From Bacteroides eggerthii (GTDB lineage Bacteria > Bacteroidota > Bacteroidia > Bacteroidales > Bacteroidaceae), in the NCBI RefSeq assembly GCF_025146565.1, contig NZ_CP102258.1:1210001-1274000 (forward strand): a stretch of DNA of 64,000 nucleotides. Direction: 5' to 3'. Shown piece by piece: positions 9,116-17,455 of the stretch. The stretch's first letter is position 1. Every line of letters starts with the position of its first letter. The notes beneath the pieces were generated by a model. The model saw only the letters and a program-made list of their open reading frames with translations. It was not told where the DNA came from and did no database searches. The position numbers and the translations under genes are program-made.

Positions 9116-12100
9116 TTAGTTCATTTTACAAACCAAACGCTCTAGTTTTTCACTATGGCCCGCAGGTCTGCCGTCAACTAAAATAGTGAGTCCATTGCCA
9201 TGATGATACCGGCTTCCGTATTTATCCCAGATAATGGTGATGTTGCGACCATGATAGCTGACATTGTCTAAACAGAAGTATTCCCATTTGTCGGCTGGGA
9301 TTAGTGGATTCACTTCTATTTTATCGTCAAACCGGGGACGAAGTCCTACCAGACCGGTGATGATCAGATCATTAAAAGTAGAATGGTTGTAATAACGGCT
9401 CCTTTCCCGGTCTCCCATTAGCCAGGCTCCATTCTTCTCGTCTAAATATTCGCCGATGTATGGTCGGCCACGATGATACTGGGATTCTACGTAAAGTTCC
9501 ATCTGATGGAAATAAGTGGAATCGGCTAATATGTCGTTTTGAGGATAGTTATTCAAGAAATTAGCCATAGCAGTCAATGTTTGGGAAGATGCGAAGGGCC
9601 AAATAGCACCGTCCCATTCACATCGTCCTACACCATGTGAACGGAATTGGGGATGACGACGCTCGGCAGTAGTCAATCCGTAAGGAGCGGCAAATCCTTT
9701 TTCATCCATTGTTTGGCGCCATGCTTCCGCATAATGCTGGGCTTCACGATCGGGTAGGTTAAAATACCAAGGAATAAAACCGATTGCTTCGCGTACTGCC
9801 GCACAAGTATCGCCACGAAGAGTCTCGAAGAATTGATGTTTCTCATTCCAAAGTTTATTTTGAACAAGAGTTTTCAGTGAATCAGCTTTCATGCCATACT
9901 TACGCGCCATTTCGGGATTATCGAGTAGGATACCTATGTCAGAGAGCGCTTTAGCATTGGCGTACATATAACTATTGATAGTGGGACGGGCATATTTCTT
10001 TCTGCGCCCGCCGCTGATGGATTCTTCCATACCATCCTGCACATCACCTTGCCAATAAAGCCCATTAGGCAGACGGTGAGTCTTTTCCCAGCGGGAATAT
10101 TCCTTTTCGAGGTCAGGAAGCATATCTTTCAGAAAATCCATGTTCCCGTCCACAAGGTAACGTCCCAGCATTGCATCAATATTCCACGAACTGAATTTTT
10201 CCATCTTTTTCATGGGACCGCCTTCGTTACCTCGATACCAAGTGTGAATAATTTGATCGAGGTATTGAGAGTCGCGTAACCAGCGGCTTTCATAGATATG
10301 ATGACCGATAGCACAGGCTATAAGGTTGTACTTGTCTGCATAGGAACGGTTTACCAAGAACTCAGTCATACCATAGCCTACGGGTGTCTGTTTGATGTGC
10401 TTACGCAGTGTCCACCAGCGATAATAGAACATTTCTTCAAAGTTCTTTTGAGGACAGTCAAATAAAGGAATATTCTTCTCCATCCAGGCCGATGCCTCAC
10501 TGTTTGGGATAGCCTGAGCTATGTTTTCGTCTTCCATGCCGTTGAAATAGTCTACGTAATGTTTGTAGTTGTTATAGTTGAGCACAGCTGCGGAAGCGCT
10601 TACGTCGGTCGATGAAGTTTGGAAATTGGAGATGCTGTATGCTACTAATGGCTCTTGTTCACCAGCATCTGCCAATGTACCGTCCCAATCGGCAGGAGTA
10701 TCAATGGTGGGGAATGTACGGCGTTCACCGGTGCGGAAAGCTATACGCTTAATAGCCGCCACCGGTGCGAAAAACATGCGTTGACCTGCTTTTTTCCCAT
10801 CAATAAATACTTCGGACATACGTTTGGATACGGATAGTATGACCTCGACATGATAGCTTTTACCGGCTTCGTAATTTAGTAATTTGCCGTAGCGCGCCCC
10901 TCCTTTGCTGAGCATGGTACCATCTGGATTAAGATCGATGCGTGCACAAGCTATGCTATTCTCATCGAGAAACTCTATCTGAAGTAACCCTTTATCGTTT
11001 TGGTCTGCTTTAATGTCAAAGGCTACCTTCAATTCTTTGCTGGCAGGAATCTTGCGCTCTATGCGGCAGTAGTCAAAGGGATCGCGATCGCTCATTTTAA
11101 GCCATTTCCCCTCAAGGCTTACGGGGGCCCAAAGAGGAGAATAGAGGTTCCAATCCGTAAGGTCTGCCAATGTTTCGGCTTGACTGAAATCATCTTTTGC
11201 ATGGGCAGTAGCTTCCAGCTGTACAGGCACTTGAATACGTGATACCCACATGTCTTCTTTGTTCACACTGTAACTCAACCAAAGATCACCATCTTCGGGA
11301 ATACCGTTACCTTCTTGGATACCTCGTACGTATTGCGGCCCATGGGATTTATAATTGCCACCGTAGCGCATGCGCGTGATTTCGCCATGTACCAAATTGA
11401 GTGTGGTATAATTGAGTCCGTCTTTACTCAATGAAATGGCTAACGGCCATCGAAACTCGGAAGGGTTATAGACTGTGGCATAAGTACCGTCACTTAAACG
11501 TTGTCCCCAGATTTTGGCATTACTATTTACAAATCCTTTGGCACGTTCTACAGGCTGGTGCCAGGTGAGCCCACCGTCTTTGCTTACGGAAGTCAATGCG
11601 TGTTTCCACAATGCTACAATGTCACCGTTGGGAAGTGTATAGTCACAGTATGCTTTATATCCTTTGTGCAAAGGAATCAACGGATCATTCCGGTCGGCCT
11701 CTTCCACCCATTGCATGCGGTAACGTGGATTGTTTAGAATTTCGTGGCAAGCCTTTACAAATCCCTTATCTTTACTACGGGTAAAATAAGGATAAATCGT
11801 ATTTTTCTCATTGAAGTTGTGGTTATAATAGATAAAATAGATTGGCCCGAAGCTACCGTCTTTGTTGATTTCACGTACGACGCGGCCAATGCCGTTCCCA
11901 TCATTCGGGTCGTCTTTTTTGTCGAGGGCTATGCCATAGTTCCCCATGGCAATCAGCTTTCCGCTTTTGGATGTATAGAACCCTACGCGTTGGTGCATGA
12001 TAGCATCTAAGTTTTTGGCACTGTCTGTACGGCCTTCTTTGGTATAGCCGTCGGGGATGCGGTAAGAAGGAAATAAAATTTCGGGTGCAGTCCAGTTGTA

Positions 12101-12442
12101 ACCGTCTTTAGAGGTGACTAAATATGTGACTGAGGGAGGAACATGCTCATCTTTTGGATCGGAGAGATAATGCATATAGAACTGTCCGTTCCAATAAGCC
12201 ATCATGGATTGATGATTGTATGTCCAGCCGTTGCCATTTTCCTTCGAGGGATGCTCGCGATTGGCACGTACTACCTGAATGTTATGCACGCCTACCACAG
12301 GTGAAAGTTGTCCGTCATGTTCATAGGGATTGGACAACTCAGTACCTGTGTAATGTACGAGTTGGGGTGTCTGAGCTGCTAAGGGAGCTACACCTGTCAT
12401 CAGCGTTATTGCGATAGACAAGAGGTATCTATTCTTTTTCAT
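9116..12442 (-). CDS. Two-domain GH143-GH142 enzyme (DHA hydrolase / beta-L-arabinofuranosidase)
   Basis: This secreted protein of about 1108 residues (MKKNRYLLSIAITLMTGVAPLAAQ) has the architecture of B. thetaiotaomicron BT1020. An N-terminal beta-propeller covers about residues 25-405, with sialidase-like blades such as VTSKDGYNWTAPEILFPS and VSKDGGLTWHQPVE. A concanavalin-like linker domain follows at about 415-600 (CRIERKIPASKELKVAFDI, SEVFIDGKKAGQRMFF). A C-terminal alpha/alpha barrel spans about 640-1060 (GRCEWDGAIWPFASSQTL, GDRERSRYYNHSTFNDLI). In the known enzyme the propeller (GH143) releases 2-keto-3-deoxy-D-lyxo-heptulosaric acid and the barrel (GH142) removes beta-L-arabinofuranose, together dismantling the Araf-DHA side chain of RG-II. 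The family call rests on architecture and locus context. I start at the second Met; the first is two codons upstream. Confidence 0.85.
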   Translation of the reverse strand: MKKNRYLLSIAITLMTGVAPLAAQTPQLVHYTGTELSNPYEHDGQLSPVVGVHNIQVVRANREHPSKENGNGWTYNHQSMMAYWNGQFYMHYLSDPKDEHVPPSVTYLVTSKDGYNWTAPEILFPSYRIPDGYTKEGRTDSAKNLDAIMHQRVGFYTSKSGKLIAMGNYGIALDKKDDPNDGNGIGRVVREINKDGSFGPIYFIYYNHNFNEKNTIYPYFTRSKDKGFVKACHEILNNPRYRMQWVEEADRNDPLIPLHKGYKAYCDYTLPNGDIVALWKHALTSVSKDGGLTWHQPVERAKGFVNSNAKIWGQRLSDGTYATVYNPSEFRWPLAISLSKDGLNYTTLNLVHGEITRMRYGGNYKSHGPQYVRGIQEGNGIPEDGDLWLSYSVNKEDMWVSRIQVPVQLEATAHAKDDFSQAETLADLTDWNLYSPLWAPVSLEGKWLKMSDRDPFDYCRIERKIPASKELKVAFDIKADQNDKGLLQIEFLDENSIACARIDLNPDGTMLSKGGARYGKLLNYEAGKSYHVEVILSVSKRMSEVFIDGKKAGQRMFFAPVAAIKRIAFRTGERRTFPTIDTPADWDGTLADAGEQEPLVAYSISNFQTSSTDVSASAAVLNYNNYKHYVDYFNGMEDENIAQAIPNSEASAWMEKNIPLFDCPQKNFEEMFYYRWWTLRKHIKQTPVGYGMTEFLVNRSYADKYNLIACAIGHHIYESRWLRDSQYLDQIIHTWYRGNEGGPMKKMEKFSSWNIDAMLGRYLVDGNMDFLKDMLPDLEKEYSRWEKTHRLPNGLYWQGDVQDGMEESISGGRRKKYARPTINSYMYANAKALSDIGILLDNPEMARKYGMKADSLKTLVQNKLWNEKHQFFETLRGDTCAAVREAIGFIPWYFNLPDREAQHYAEAWRQTMDEKGFAAPYGLTTAERRHPQFRSHGVGRCEWDGAIWPFASSQTLTAMANFLNNYPQNDILADSTYFHQMELYVESQYHRGRPYIGEYLDEKNGAWLMGDRERSRYYNHSTFNDLIITGLVGLRPRFDDKIEVNPLIPADKWEYFCLDNVSYHGRNITIIWDKYGSRYHHGNGLTILVDGRPAGHSEKLERLVCKMN

Positions 12443-12475
12443 ATACATATAGGAGGTGTTGTTTTACTTTTTGAC

Positions 12476-13402
12476 TTAATAAGCTATTTTCTTCATAGCT
12501 TCGATAATAGATTCCGGTGCCCTGAAAATAGTGCCATGCTTGTGGTCTTTAGGAACACTGATTTCGTTGGTGATATCTGTAAAGTTCACAAAGTCTGTTG
12601 TGCGCATGGCTCCATAGATTTTCTTTTGATATACATCGAAGTATATAAGATAGTTTGTGTCAACCTGAACGACTGTGGGACCTTCAACAAAACTTTCCGT
12701 AAAAGCTTGGCTGGCAGGAGACCAAGGACCCTCGGGCTGTTGGGCGAACGAAATTTTCAGGTTGCGATTGGGACGGGTGTTGTCTTTCAGCACCATCACG
12801 TAGTCTTTTTCCGCCCGCTTGGTAATTACTGCGTCAATCACGCTGAATCCCGGATCAAACAATAACTTAGTGGGTGTGAAGGTGGTGAAGTCTTTTGTTT
12901 TTGTATAGTATAGACGATGATTGTTATTTTCATCTTCAATACCGCGTTCGAATTTCCCTGGGATACACGAAGCCCAAACAATCATCAATTCGTTATTACA
13001 ATCATCATAAAAGAGTTCCGGGGCCCATACGTTGACGGTAGTTGTATCATGCTTCATGACAGGAATGAATTTTTCTTCGCTCCAATTCACCAAATCGGTA
13101 CTATGTGCATAACCGAAGCCTAAATCGCCACGCCAGCTGGTGGTCCATACTAAGTGAAAAACACCATTTGGGGTAGCTACAATGGAAGGATCACGCATGA
13201 TGCGTTGTTTCCCAATTTCGGGTTTGAGCCAGGTACCGGGCAGTGAATCCCAGTGCATGCCGTCTTCGCTATACAGAAAACGGAGGCCATCGGTGGCAGG
13301 CTCATGAAATGAAGTGAATACATAGAGCTGCTTTTCATTTTGATTACACGAAATGAAAAGCAAGGTGAGGACAGCCCATATCAAACAAATAAACTTTTTC
13401 AT
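12476..13402 (-). CDS. GH43-family lipoprotein
   Basis: This 308-residue lipoprotein (signal MKKFICLIWAVLTLLFISCN, Cys19) is a single five-bladed propeller of the GH43 type. The expected acid triad is visible: Asp71 in IMRDPSIV as general base, Asp190 in FSVIDAV as pKa modulator, and Glu240 in SFVEGPTVV as general acid. WAPELFYDD (Glu129) is also conserved. GH43 enzymes usually act on arabinofuranosides, xylosides or galactofuranosides; the substrate here is unknown. It is the first gene after the ECF-type promoter at 13462-13486, and GH143-GH142 follows after 33 bp. It is a candidate for one of the rarer RG-II linkages. Confidence 0.85.
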   Translation of the reverse strand: MKKFICLIWAVLTLLFISCNQNEKQLYVFTSFHEPATDGLRFLYSEDGMHWDSLPGTWLKPEIGKQRIMRDPSIVATPNGVFHLVWTTSWRGDLGFGYAHSTDLVNWSEEKFIPVMKHDTTTVNVWAPELFYDDCNNELMIVWASCIPGKFERGIEDENNNHRLYYTKTKDFTTFTPTKLLFDPGFSVIDAVITKRAEKDYVMVLKDNTRPNRNLKISFAQQPEGPWSPASQAFTESFVEGPTVVQVDTNYLIYFDVYQKKIYGAMRTTDFVNFTDITNEISVPKDHKHGTIFRAPESIIEAMKKIAY

Positions 13403-13461
13403 TATTATTTTTTCTTCTGATTATACGTATTGAGTGTAATTGTTATTGTATTTTTCAGAGA

Positions 13462-13486
13462 AGACGAAAAGGAGTTTGGAATGTAC
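13462..13486 (-). promoter_or_regulatory. ECF-type promoter for the GH43 / GH143-GH142 / GH78 unit
   Basis: Minus strand reads GTACA-N15-CGTC-T, preceded by GA. The CGTC (-10) element ends 61 nt before the GH43 start codon. It belongs to the ten-member set described in the findings. No TAnnTTTG box is seen nearby. Confidence 0.75.
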
Positions 13487-13534
13487 TCATTACATGATTT
13501 TGATCTGTCTCTTCAATTACATACGAAATTCCCT

Positions 13535-15637
13535 TCAATACTTGAACTCAACTTCTTTACCTGCCGGGATTTCCACTACTTTTATCCCTTTTGAAGAGGG
13601 GATAGACAGATAACCTTTACCGCCGGGACTTTTTACGCGAATTTTCTTTTGGTCCATATAAACGTAGATATCACCTTGTGGGGTAGGTACAGTGCCTTCC
13701 ATCCATTCCAAACCGCCTAAACAGGGAGAGATGGCGTATTCTGCATAACCTGGCTTTGTAGGTTTCACACCCAAATAATACTTACCTAACAAGTAGATAG
13801 GGCTTGCACCCCACGCATGACAAAGACTTTTGCCATAAGGACGACCGTACATAGCCAAATGCTGTGTTCCACTTTCTTCGGGATTATATTTTTCCCAAAA
13901 GCTGGTGGCTCCCTCACGAAGCATTCCTCCCCAATAGGCCTTAATCTCTTTCAGAACTTCAGTTTGCATGCCCATTGAGCAGAGAGCTTCAAGTTCGTAA
14001 AAACGCATATAGGGAGTCGTGATCTTAAGGATACTGTCGTTTAGTAATACACTATGCTTGATGGCCTGTTGCTTTGACTGGTCTAAATAGCCGAAGAATA
14101 CAGAGAACATATTGGAATAACGGGTGATGCTTTCGCTTTGCTGTCCATTACGGCGATTGTGCACTAATGCCTGTTTTTTTTCATTCCAAAAAGCCGGTAA
14201 CAGTTTCTCGCGAAGATCGGTTGCTAAATTATTATACTTTTCTGCATCTTGGGCGCATCCTGCTAAATCGGCACAAAGTGACATTGTCTCTAAACTCTTG
14301 CATAGTAACACCTGTTCAAAGGACAACTCACCGCGTTTGTCCAGATAGCCGTCAGCCCAGTCAACAAATACCCAATCGCCTGTCATACCTTCAACCATAC
14401 CATTCTTATTGGTGCGTCCTAACACATAGTCCATCATGGTTTGCATGCGAGGATAAAGTTGGCTCACGAAATGGCGGTCACCGGTATAGAGGTAATAATC
14501 ATATACACTTAAAAACCAGAAGAAAGTATAGTCCATTATCGTATTAGTGTGGCTGGTTACGGGGTCTTTGCCACGAAGCAGATAAATGGTACGCCGTACG
14601 GTAGGGCTATCGAAGAAAAGGTAGTAATTCATCAGATAACTCTGGATGGCATCACCACTCCAAACCCAACGGTCGCGTTTGATTCCGTCAATAAAAAACT
14701 CGCGTGTGGTAAGGTGCATGGTATAAGCGCCCACTTCCCAAATGCGGTTCATTTCTTTGTCATTGCAGCGGAACGATCCACGATAGTCTACTGGCGCATA
14801 CTCGTAGTCCATTTCTACGTGGTCCACACTGATACCTTTATCGGTAACAACGTAAATGTAGCGAAAAGCTTTACTGTTGCTGAATGTGTAGCTGTCGGCT
14901 GTAGAAAGCAGAACTCGGTCCAAGGTTTCACAATGCTCGGTATCCAATGCTTCTTCAGAACTTTCGCCATAATAGACATTCACCGTACCGTTTCCTTTCA
15001 GCTGTTTCAATACAAGATAACCGAATGTCTCGCGCCCGAAATCGTAAAGTATGCCATCTCGTTTTCTTTCTGATGTTACTGCTTCCATTGGTTTTCGGGG
15101 CAGCTGATAAAGAGACGGACGTTGGTCTTTGGTGTTAAAGTTCCAACAATCGGCATCCAGATAAACTGTGGCTGAGGTGTCACTTGCTTTTCCACTTTCA
15201 TCAATCCACTCCTTGTCTTCATAAGTGACTCGCCATGTACGATCGCTCTTTACAGTTTTTCCATTTACAAAAATAGTCGGTGGCGTAGCTTGATTCCACA
15301 CTTTGATATTAAGACTGTGTATTCCTGCCGGAAGTTTGAACCGGGTGGGCATACCAAATTGTAACTTGCCATCGAGTTTGATGTTGAAGGTGCCTTCTAC
15401 TGCTATTTCAATTTCTTCGGGTTGTGGAAGATTGAGCTGCTTACTGAATTCTACAACTACAAAATGACTGTCTGTTTTCCAGAATGGTGGGAAAAAAGCC
15501 CCACGTTCGGTACGCCGGTTATTCATCTTGTTGCCGAGCCATATTTCATAATCGCCCGGATACCAAATCCATGTTTGAGCAAAGATTGTGGTGCTAAATG
15601 TAAGCGTGCTTAGAAGAATGATGATCTTATTTTTCAT
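13535..15637 (-). CDS. GH78-like alpha-L-rhamnosidase
   Basis: This secreted protein of about 700 residues (start MKNKIIILLSTLTFSTTIFAQ) is a GH78-type six-hairpin glycosidase with N-terminal beta-domains. The catalytic region reads REFFIDGIKRDRWVWSGDA, the variant form of the GH78 acid loop in which the usual RE is RD. GATSFWEKYNPEESGTQH supplies the likely C-terminal catalytic Glu. Hairpin markers such as DWVFVDWADGY and AWGASPIYLLGKYYLGVKP are clear. I reject a longer start 69 nt upstream because it would overlap the GH28 stop and place non-signal sequence before the leader. Gene order GH28 - GH78 - GH143/GH142 resembles BT1018-BT1020 as I recall it. The likely role is removal of an RG-II rhamnose. 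Confidence 0.88.
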   Translation of the reverse strand: MKNKIIILLSTLTFSTTIFAQTWIWYPGDYEIWLGNKMNNRRTERGAFFPPFWKTDSHFVVVEFSKQLNLPQPEEIEIAVEGTFNIKLDGKLQFGMPTRFKLPAGIHSLNIKVWNQATPPTIFVNGKTVKSDRTWRVTYEDKEWIDESGKASDTSATVYLDADCWNFNTKDQRPSLYQLPRKPMEAVTSERKRDGILYDFGRETFGYLVLKQLKGNGTVNVYYGESSEEALDTEHCETLDRVLLSTADSYTFSNSKAFRYIYVVTDKGISVDHVEMDYEYAPVDYRGSFRCNDKEMNRIWEVGAYTMHLTTREFFIDGIKRDRWVWSGDAIQSYLMNYYLFFDSPTVRRTIYLLRGKDPVTSHTNTIMDYTFFWFLSVYDYYLYTGDRHFVSQLYPRMQTMMDYVLGRTNKNGMVEGMTGDWVFVDWADGYLDKRGELSFEQVLLCKSLETMSLCADLAGCAQDAEKYNNLATDLREKLLPAFWNEKKQALVHNRRNGQQSESITRYSNMFSVFFGYLDQSKQQAIKHSVLLNDSILKITTPYMRFYELEALCSMGMQTEVLKEIKAYWGGMLREGATSFWEKYNPEESGTQHLAMYGRPYGKSLCHAWGASPIYLLGKYYLGVKPTKPGYAEYAISPCLGGLEWMEGTVPTPQGDIYVYMDQKKIRVKSPGGKGYLSIPSSKGIKVVEIPAGKEVEFKY

Positions 15638-15659
15638 GATGTTTAATTTCCTATTTGAT

Positions 15660-17249
15660 TTATTGATTGGTCGGCTTATACGTTTTTTTGATTGAGTGCG
15701 GAACATTACATTCTTTCACTTCTATTTTTTTGCATTTATCTCCTTCTGCCTCAATAATCAGTTCGTTTTGCGGCATGTCGAAGTTTATGCCTTGTAGAGT
15801 TAGGCGGTTGCAGTCTAATAACTTTATTGTATTGTCTTGGCTGTGAATTATAAGATTTTTCATTTGGAAGTTTTTAGCGTCTTGTAGTGCGCTAATGAGT
15901 TGCTGGCAATGGATGGTGCCATTTTCGATCAAAGTATTGCTGAACGGTATTTCAGGAATACCGTTGGCTGTGAAAAACTGCTTAGATGATTCTACAATGA
16001 AGTCTTTAATGACTGTATTTGAAATGTTTGGAGTTAAATGGTCAACAGCGCGTTCGGGGTATCTGGCTGCCAGTTCGCCCATGTAATAAGCGTTGCCTAA
16101 AAGATCCCATGTAAAAGCTTTGCCTACATTAATCATGCGAAGACGTTCGTAAATGGTATGATTGGAGCCTCCCCCACGATTACGGCGGGTCTTAAAGCGT
16201 ATTCCTGTTCTTGTGCCGTCGAACACGCAGTCGTGAACATAAAGGTTTTTTATCATACCGGCTGTTTCGCTGCCGATAGTGATGCCGCCATGTCCATGCT
16301 GGGCTAATGAATGGCGGATAACAACATTTTCGGTTGCTTTTCCTACACGTAAGCCATCGTCGGCACGTCCGGCTTTTAGTGTGAAGCAATCATCTCCACA
16401 ATTCAAAGTACAATATTCAATAAGTACGTTTTTACATGATTCTATGTCAATCCCATCACCGCTGGGCACTTCTGTGGAATTTACAGTGATTCCCCGGATA
16501 ATGACATTCTCACAATATATGGGAACTACATTCCATAGAGTACTTCGTTCCATGGTTATTCCCTCTATAAGTACGTTACGGCAATTGATAGGAGAGATTG
16601 TTTTGGGACGATAAAAGGTTCTTCCATCCATGCCGTCATATATACGTTGCTCAACAGGCATGTCCCAAGGTATATCTTTTTCTACTACTGATGCGCCGTT
16701 AGGACGCTTACGGATTTCGGCGTCCATATCAGGACCGAGGATGCGCCCTTCGCCTGTGATGGCTATATTCTCTTGGTTATTGGCATAAATGAAAGCGCCG
16801 GGCCCCATGATTTCCACTCCTTCATGTCGTGTGAAGACAGCGGGGAGATAATCTTCGGCACAACCACCGAATACGATTTCTGCGTCACGTGCAATGTGCA
16901 GTTCTACAAAGCTTTTCAGTTCGATGCGTCCCGAAATCCATTTTCCTGCGGGTATGATTACAGTACCGCCTCCCTGACTGCTTAGTTGTTCGATAGTCCG
17001 GTTCACTAGAGTGTGAATGGGAATATCGGCCCTCAACCCTTTGTCGCCCATATTTACAGTACGGTCGGGGAATTGTGGACGTTTGAGCTGGGGGATATTA
17101 AAGTAGGAATTTTGGATAGGAGCAATCTCCTGGGGCATACAATGGGAGCCTACTTCGCTTAAGTTTGGAATGGGAGTACTATTTTGTGCGTTGGCATTGG
17201 TAAAGGTTATAAGACAGGTACTTAGTAAAACGGTAATGTATTTCCTCAT
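15660..17249 (-). CDS. GH28 exo-galacturonidase / polygalacturonase
   Basis: This 529-residue secreted right-handed beta-helix protein (signal MRKYITVLLSTCLITFTNANA) is a GH28 enzyme. The family signatures appear in order: GDGIDIESCKNVLIEY, NCGDDCFTLKAG with the paired catalytic Asp, QHGHGGITIGSE with the conserved His-Gly, and GIRFKTRRNRGGG with the substrate-binding Arg and Lys. In RG-II loci the GH28 member removes alpha-linked galacturonic acid from a side chain. That matches this context better than backbone endo-cleavage, but the sequence alone cannot decide. It is first in its unit, 41 nt after the -10 element of its ECF-type promoter, with GH78-like following after 22 bp. Confidence 0.9.
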   Translation of the reverse strand: MRKYITVLLSTCLITFTNANAQNSTPIPNLSEVGSHCMPQEIAPIQNSYFNIPQLKRPQFPDRTVNMGDKGLRADIPIHTLVNRTIEQLSSQGGGTVIIPAGKWISGRIELKSFVELHIARDAEIVFGGCAEDYLPAVFTRHEGVEIMGPGAFIYANNQENIAITGEGRILGPDMDAEIRKRPNGASVVEKDIPWDMPVEQRIYDGMDGRTFYRPKTISPINCRNVLIEGITMERSTLWNVVPIYCENVIIRGITVNSTEVPSGDGIDIESCKNVLIEYCTLNCGDDCFTLKAGRADDGLRVGKATENVVIRHSLAQHGHGGITIGSETAGMIKNLYVHDCVFDGTRTGIRFKTRRNRGGGSNHTIYERLRMINVGKAFTWDLLGNAYYMGELAARYPERAVDHLTPNISNTVIKDFIVESSKQFFTANGIPEIPFSNTLIENGTIHCQQLISALQDAKNFQMKNLIIHSQDNTIKLLDCNRLTLQGINFDMPQNELIIEAEGDKCKKIEVKECNVPHSIKKTYKPTNQ

Positions 17250-17288
17250 ATTTTTCTTTTTTATAATGGATCGTTACTTTCTAAAAAA

Positions 17289-17313
17289 TGACGTGTGTGT
17301 GCTTTTTTTGTAA
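17289..17313 (-). promoter_or_regulatory. ECF-type promoter for GH28 / GH78-like
   Basis: Minus strand reads TTACA-N15-CGTC-A, a one-base variant of the consensus GTACA. The -10 element ends 41 nt before the GH28 start. It lies in the divergent gap with the promoter of the GH2 gene on the other strand. Confidence 0.6.
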
Positions 17314-17387
17314 TGTTTATAAATGGTAATCTTTAAGAAGGATTTGGAAAATGTCTTGTGTTTTGTAGCGAAAATTATGTAAGGCGG

Positions 17388-17412
17388 TTACAAATGTTTG
17401 GCTCTATCGTCA
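17388..17412 (+). promoter_or_regulatory. ECF-type promoter for the 876-residue GH2
   Basis: Plus strand reads TTACA-N15-CGTC-A. The -10 element ends 45 nt before the GH2 start codon. The two divergent promoters of this gap share the same TTACA variant. Confidence 0.6.
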
Positions 17413-17455
17413 TTAATAATGAAACTTATAGATATTTATTAATGAATGTGGTAAT

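Noticed and set aside
15638..15706. Longer N-terminus of the GH78-like gene overlapping GH28
   Set aside because: The extra 23 residues are basic and precede a perfect signal peptide, and the overlap with the GH28 stop disappears with the later start.
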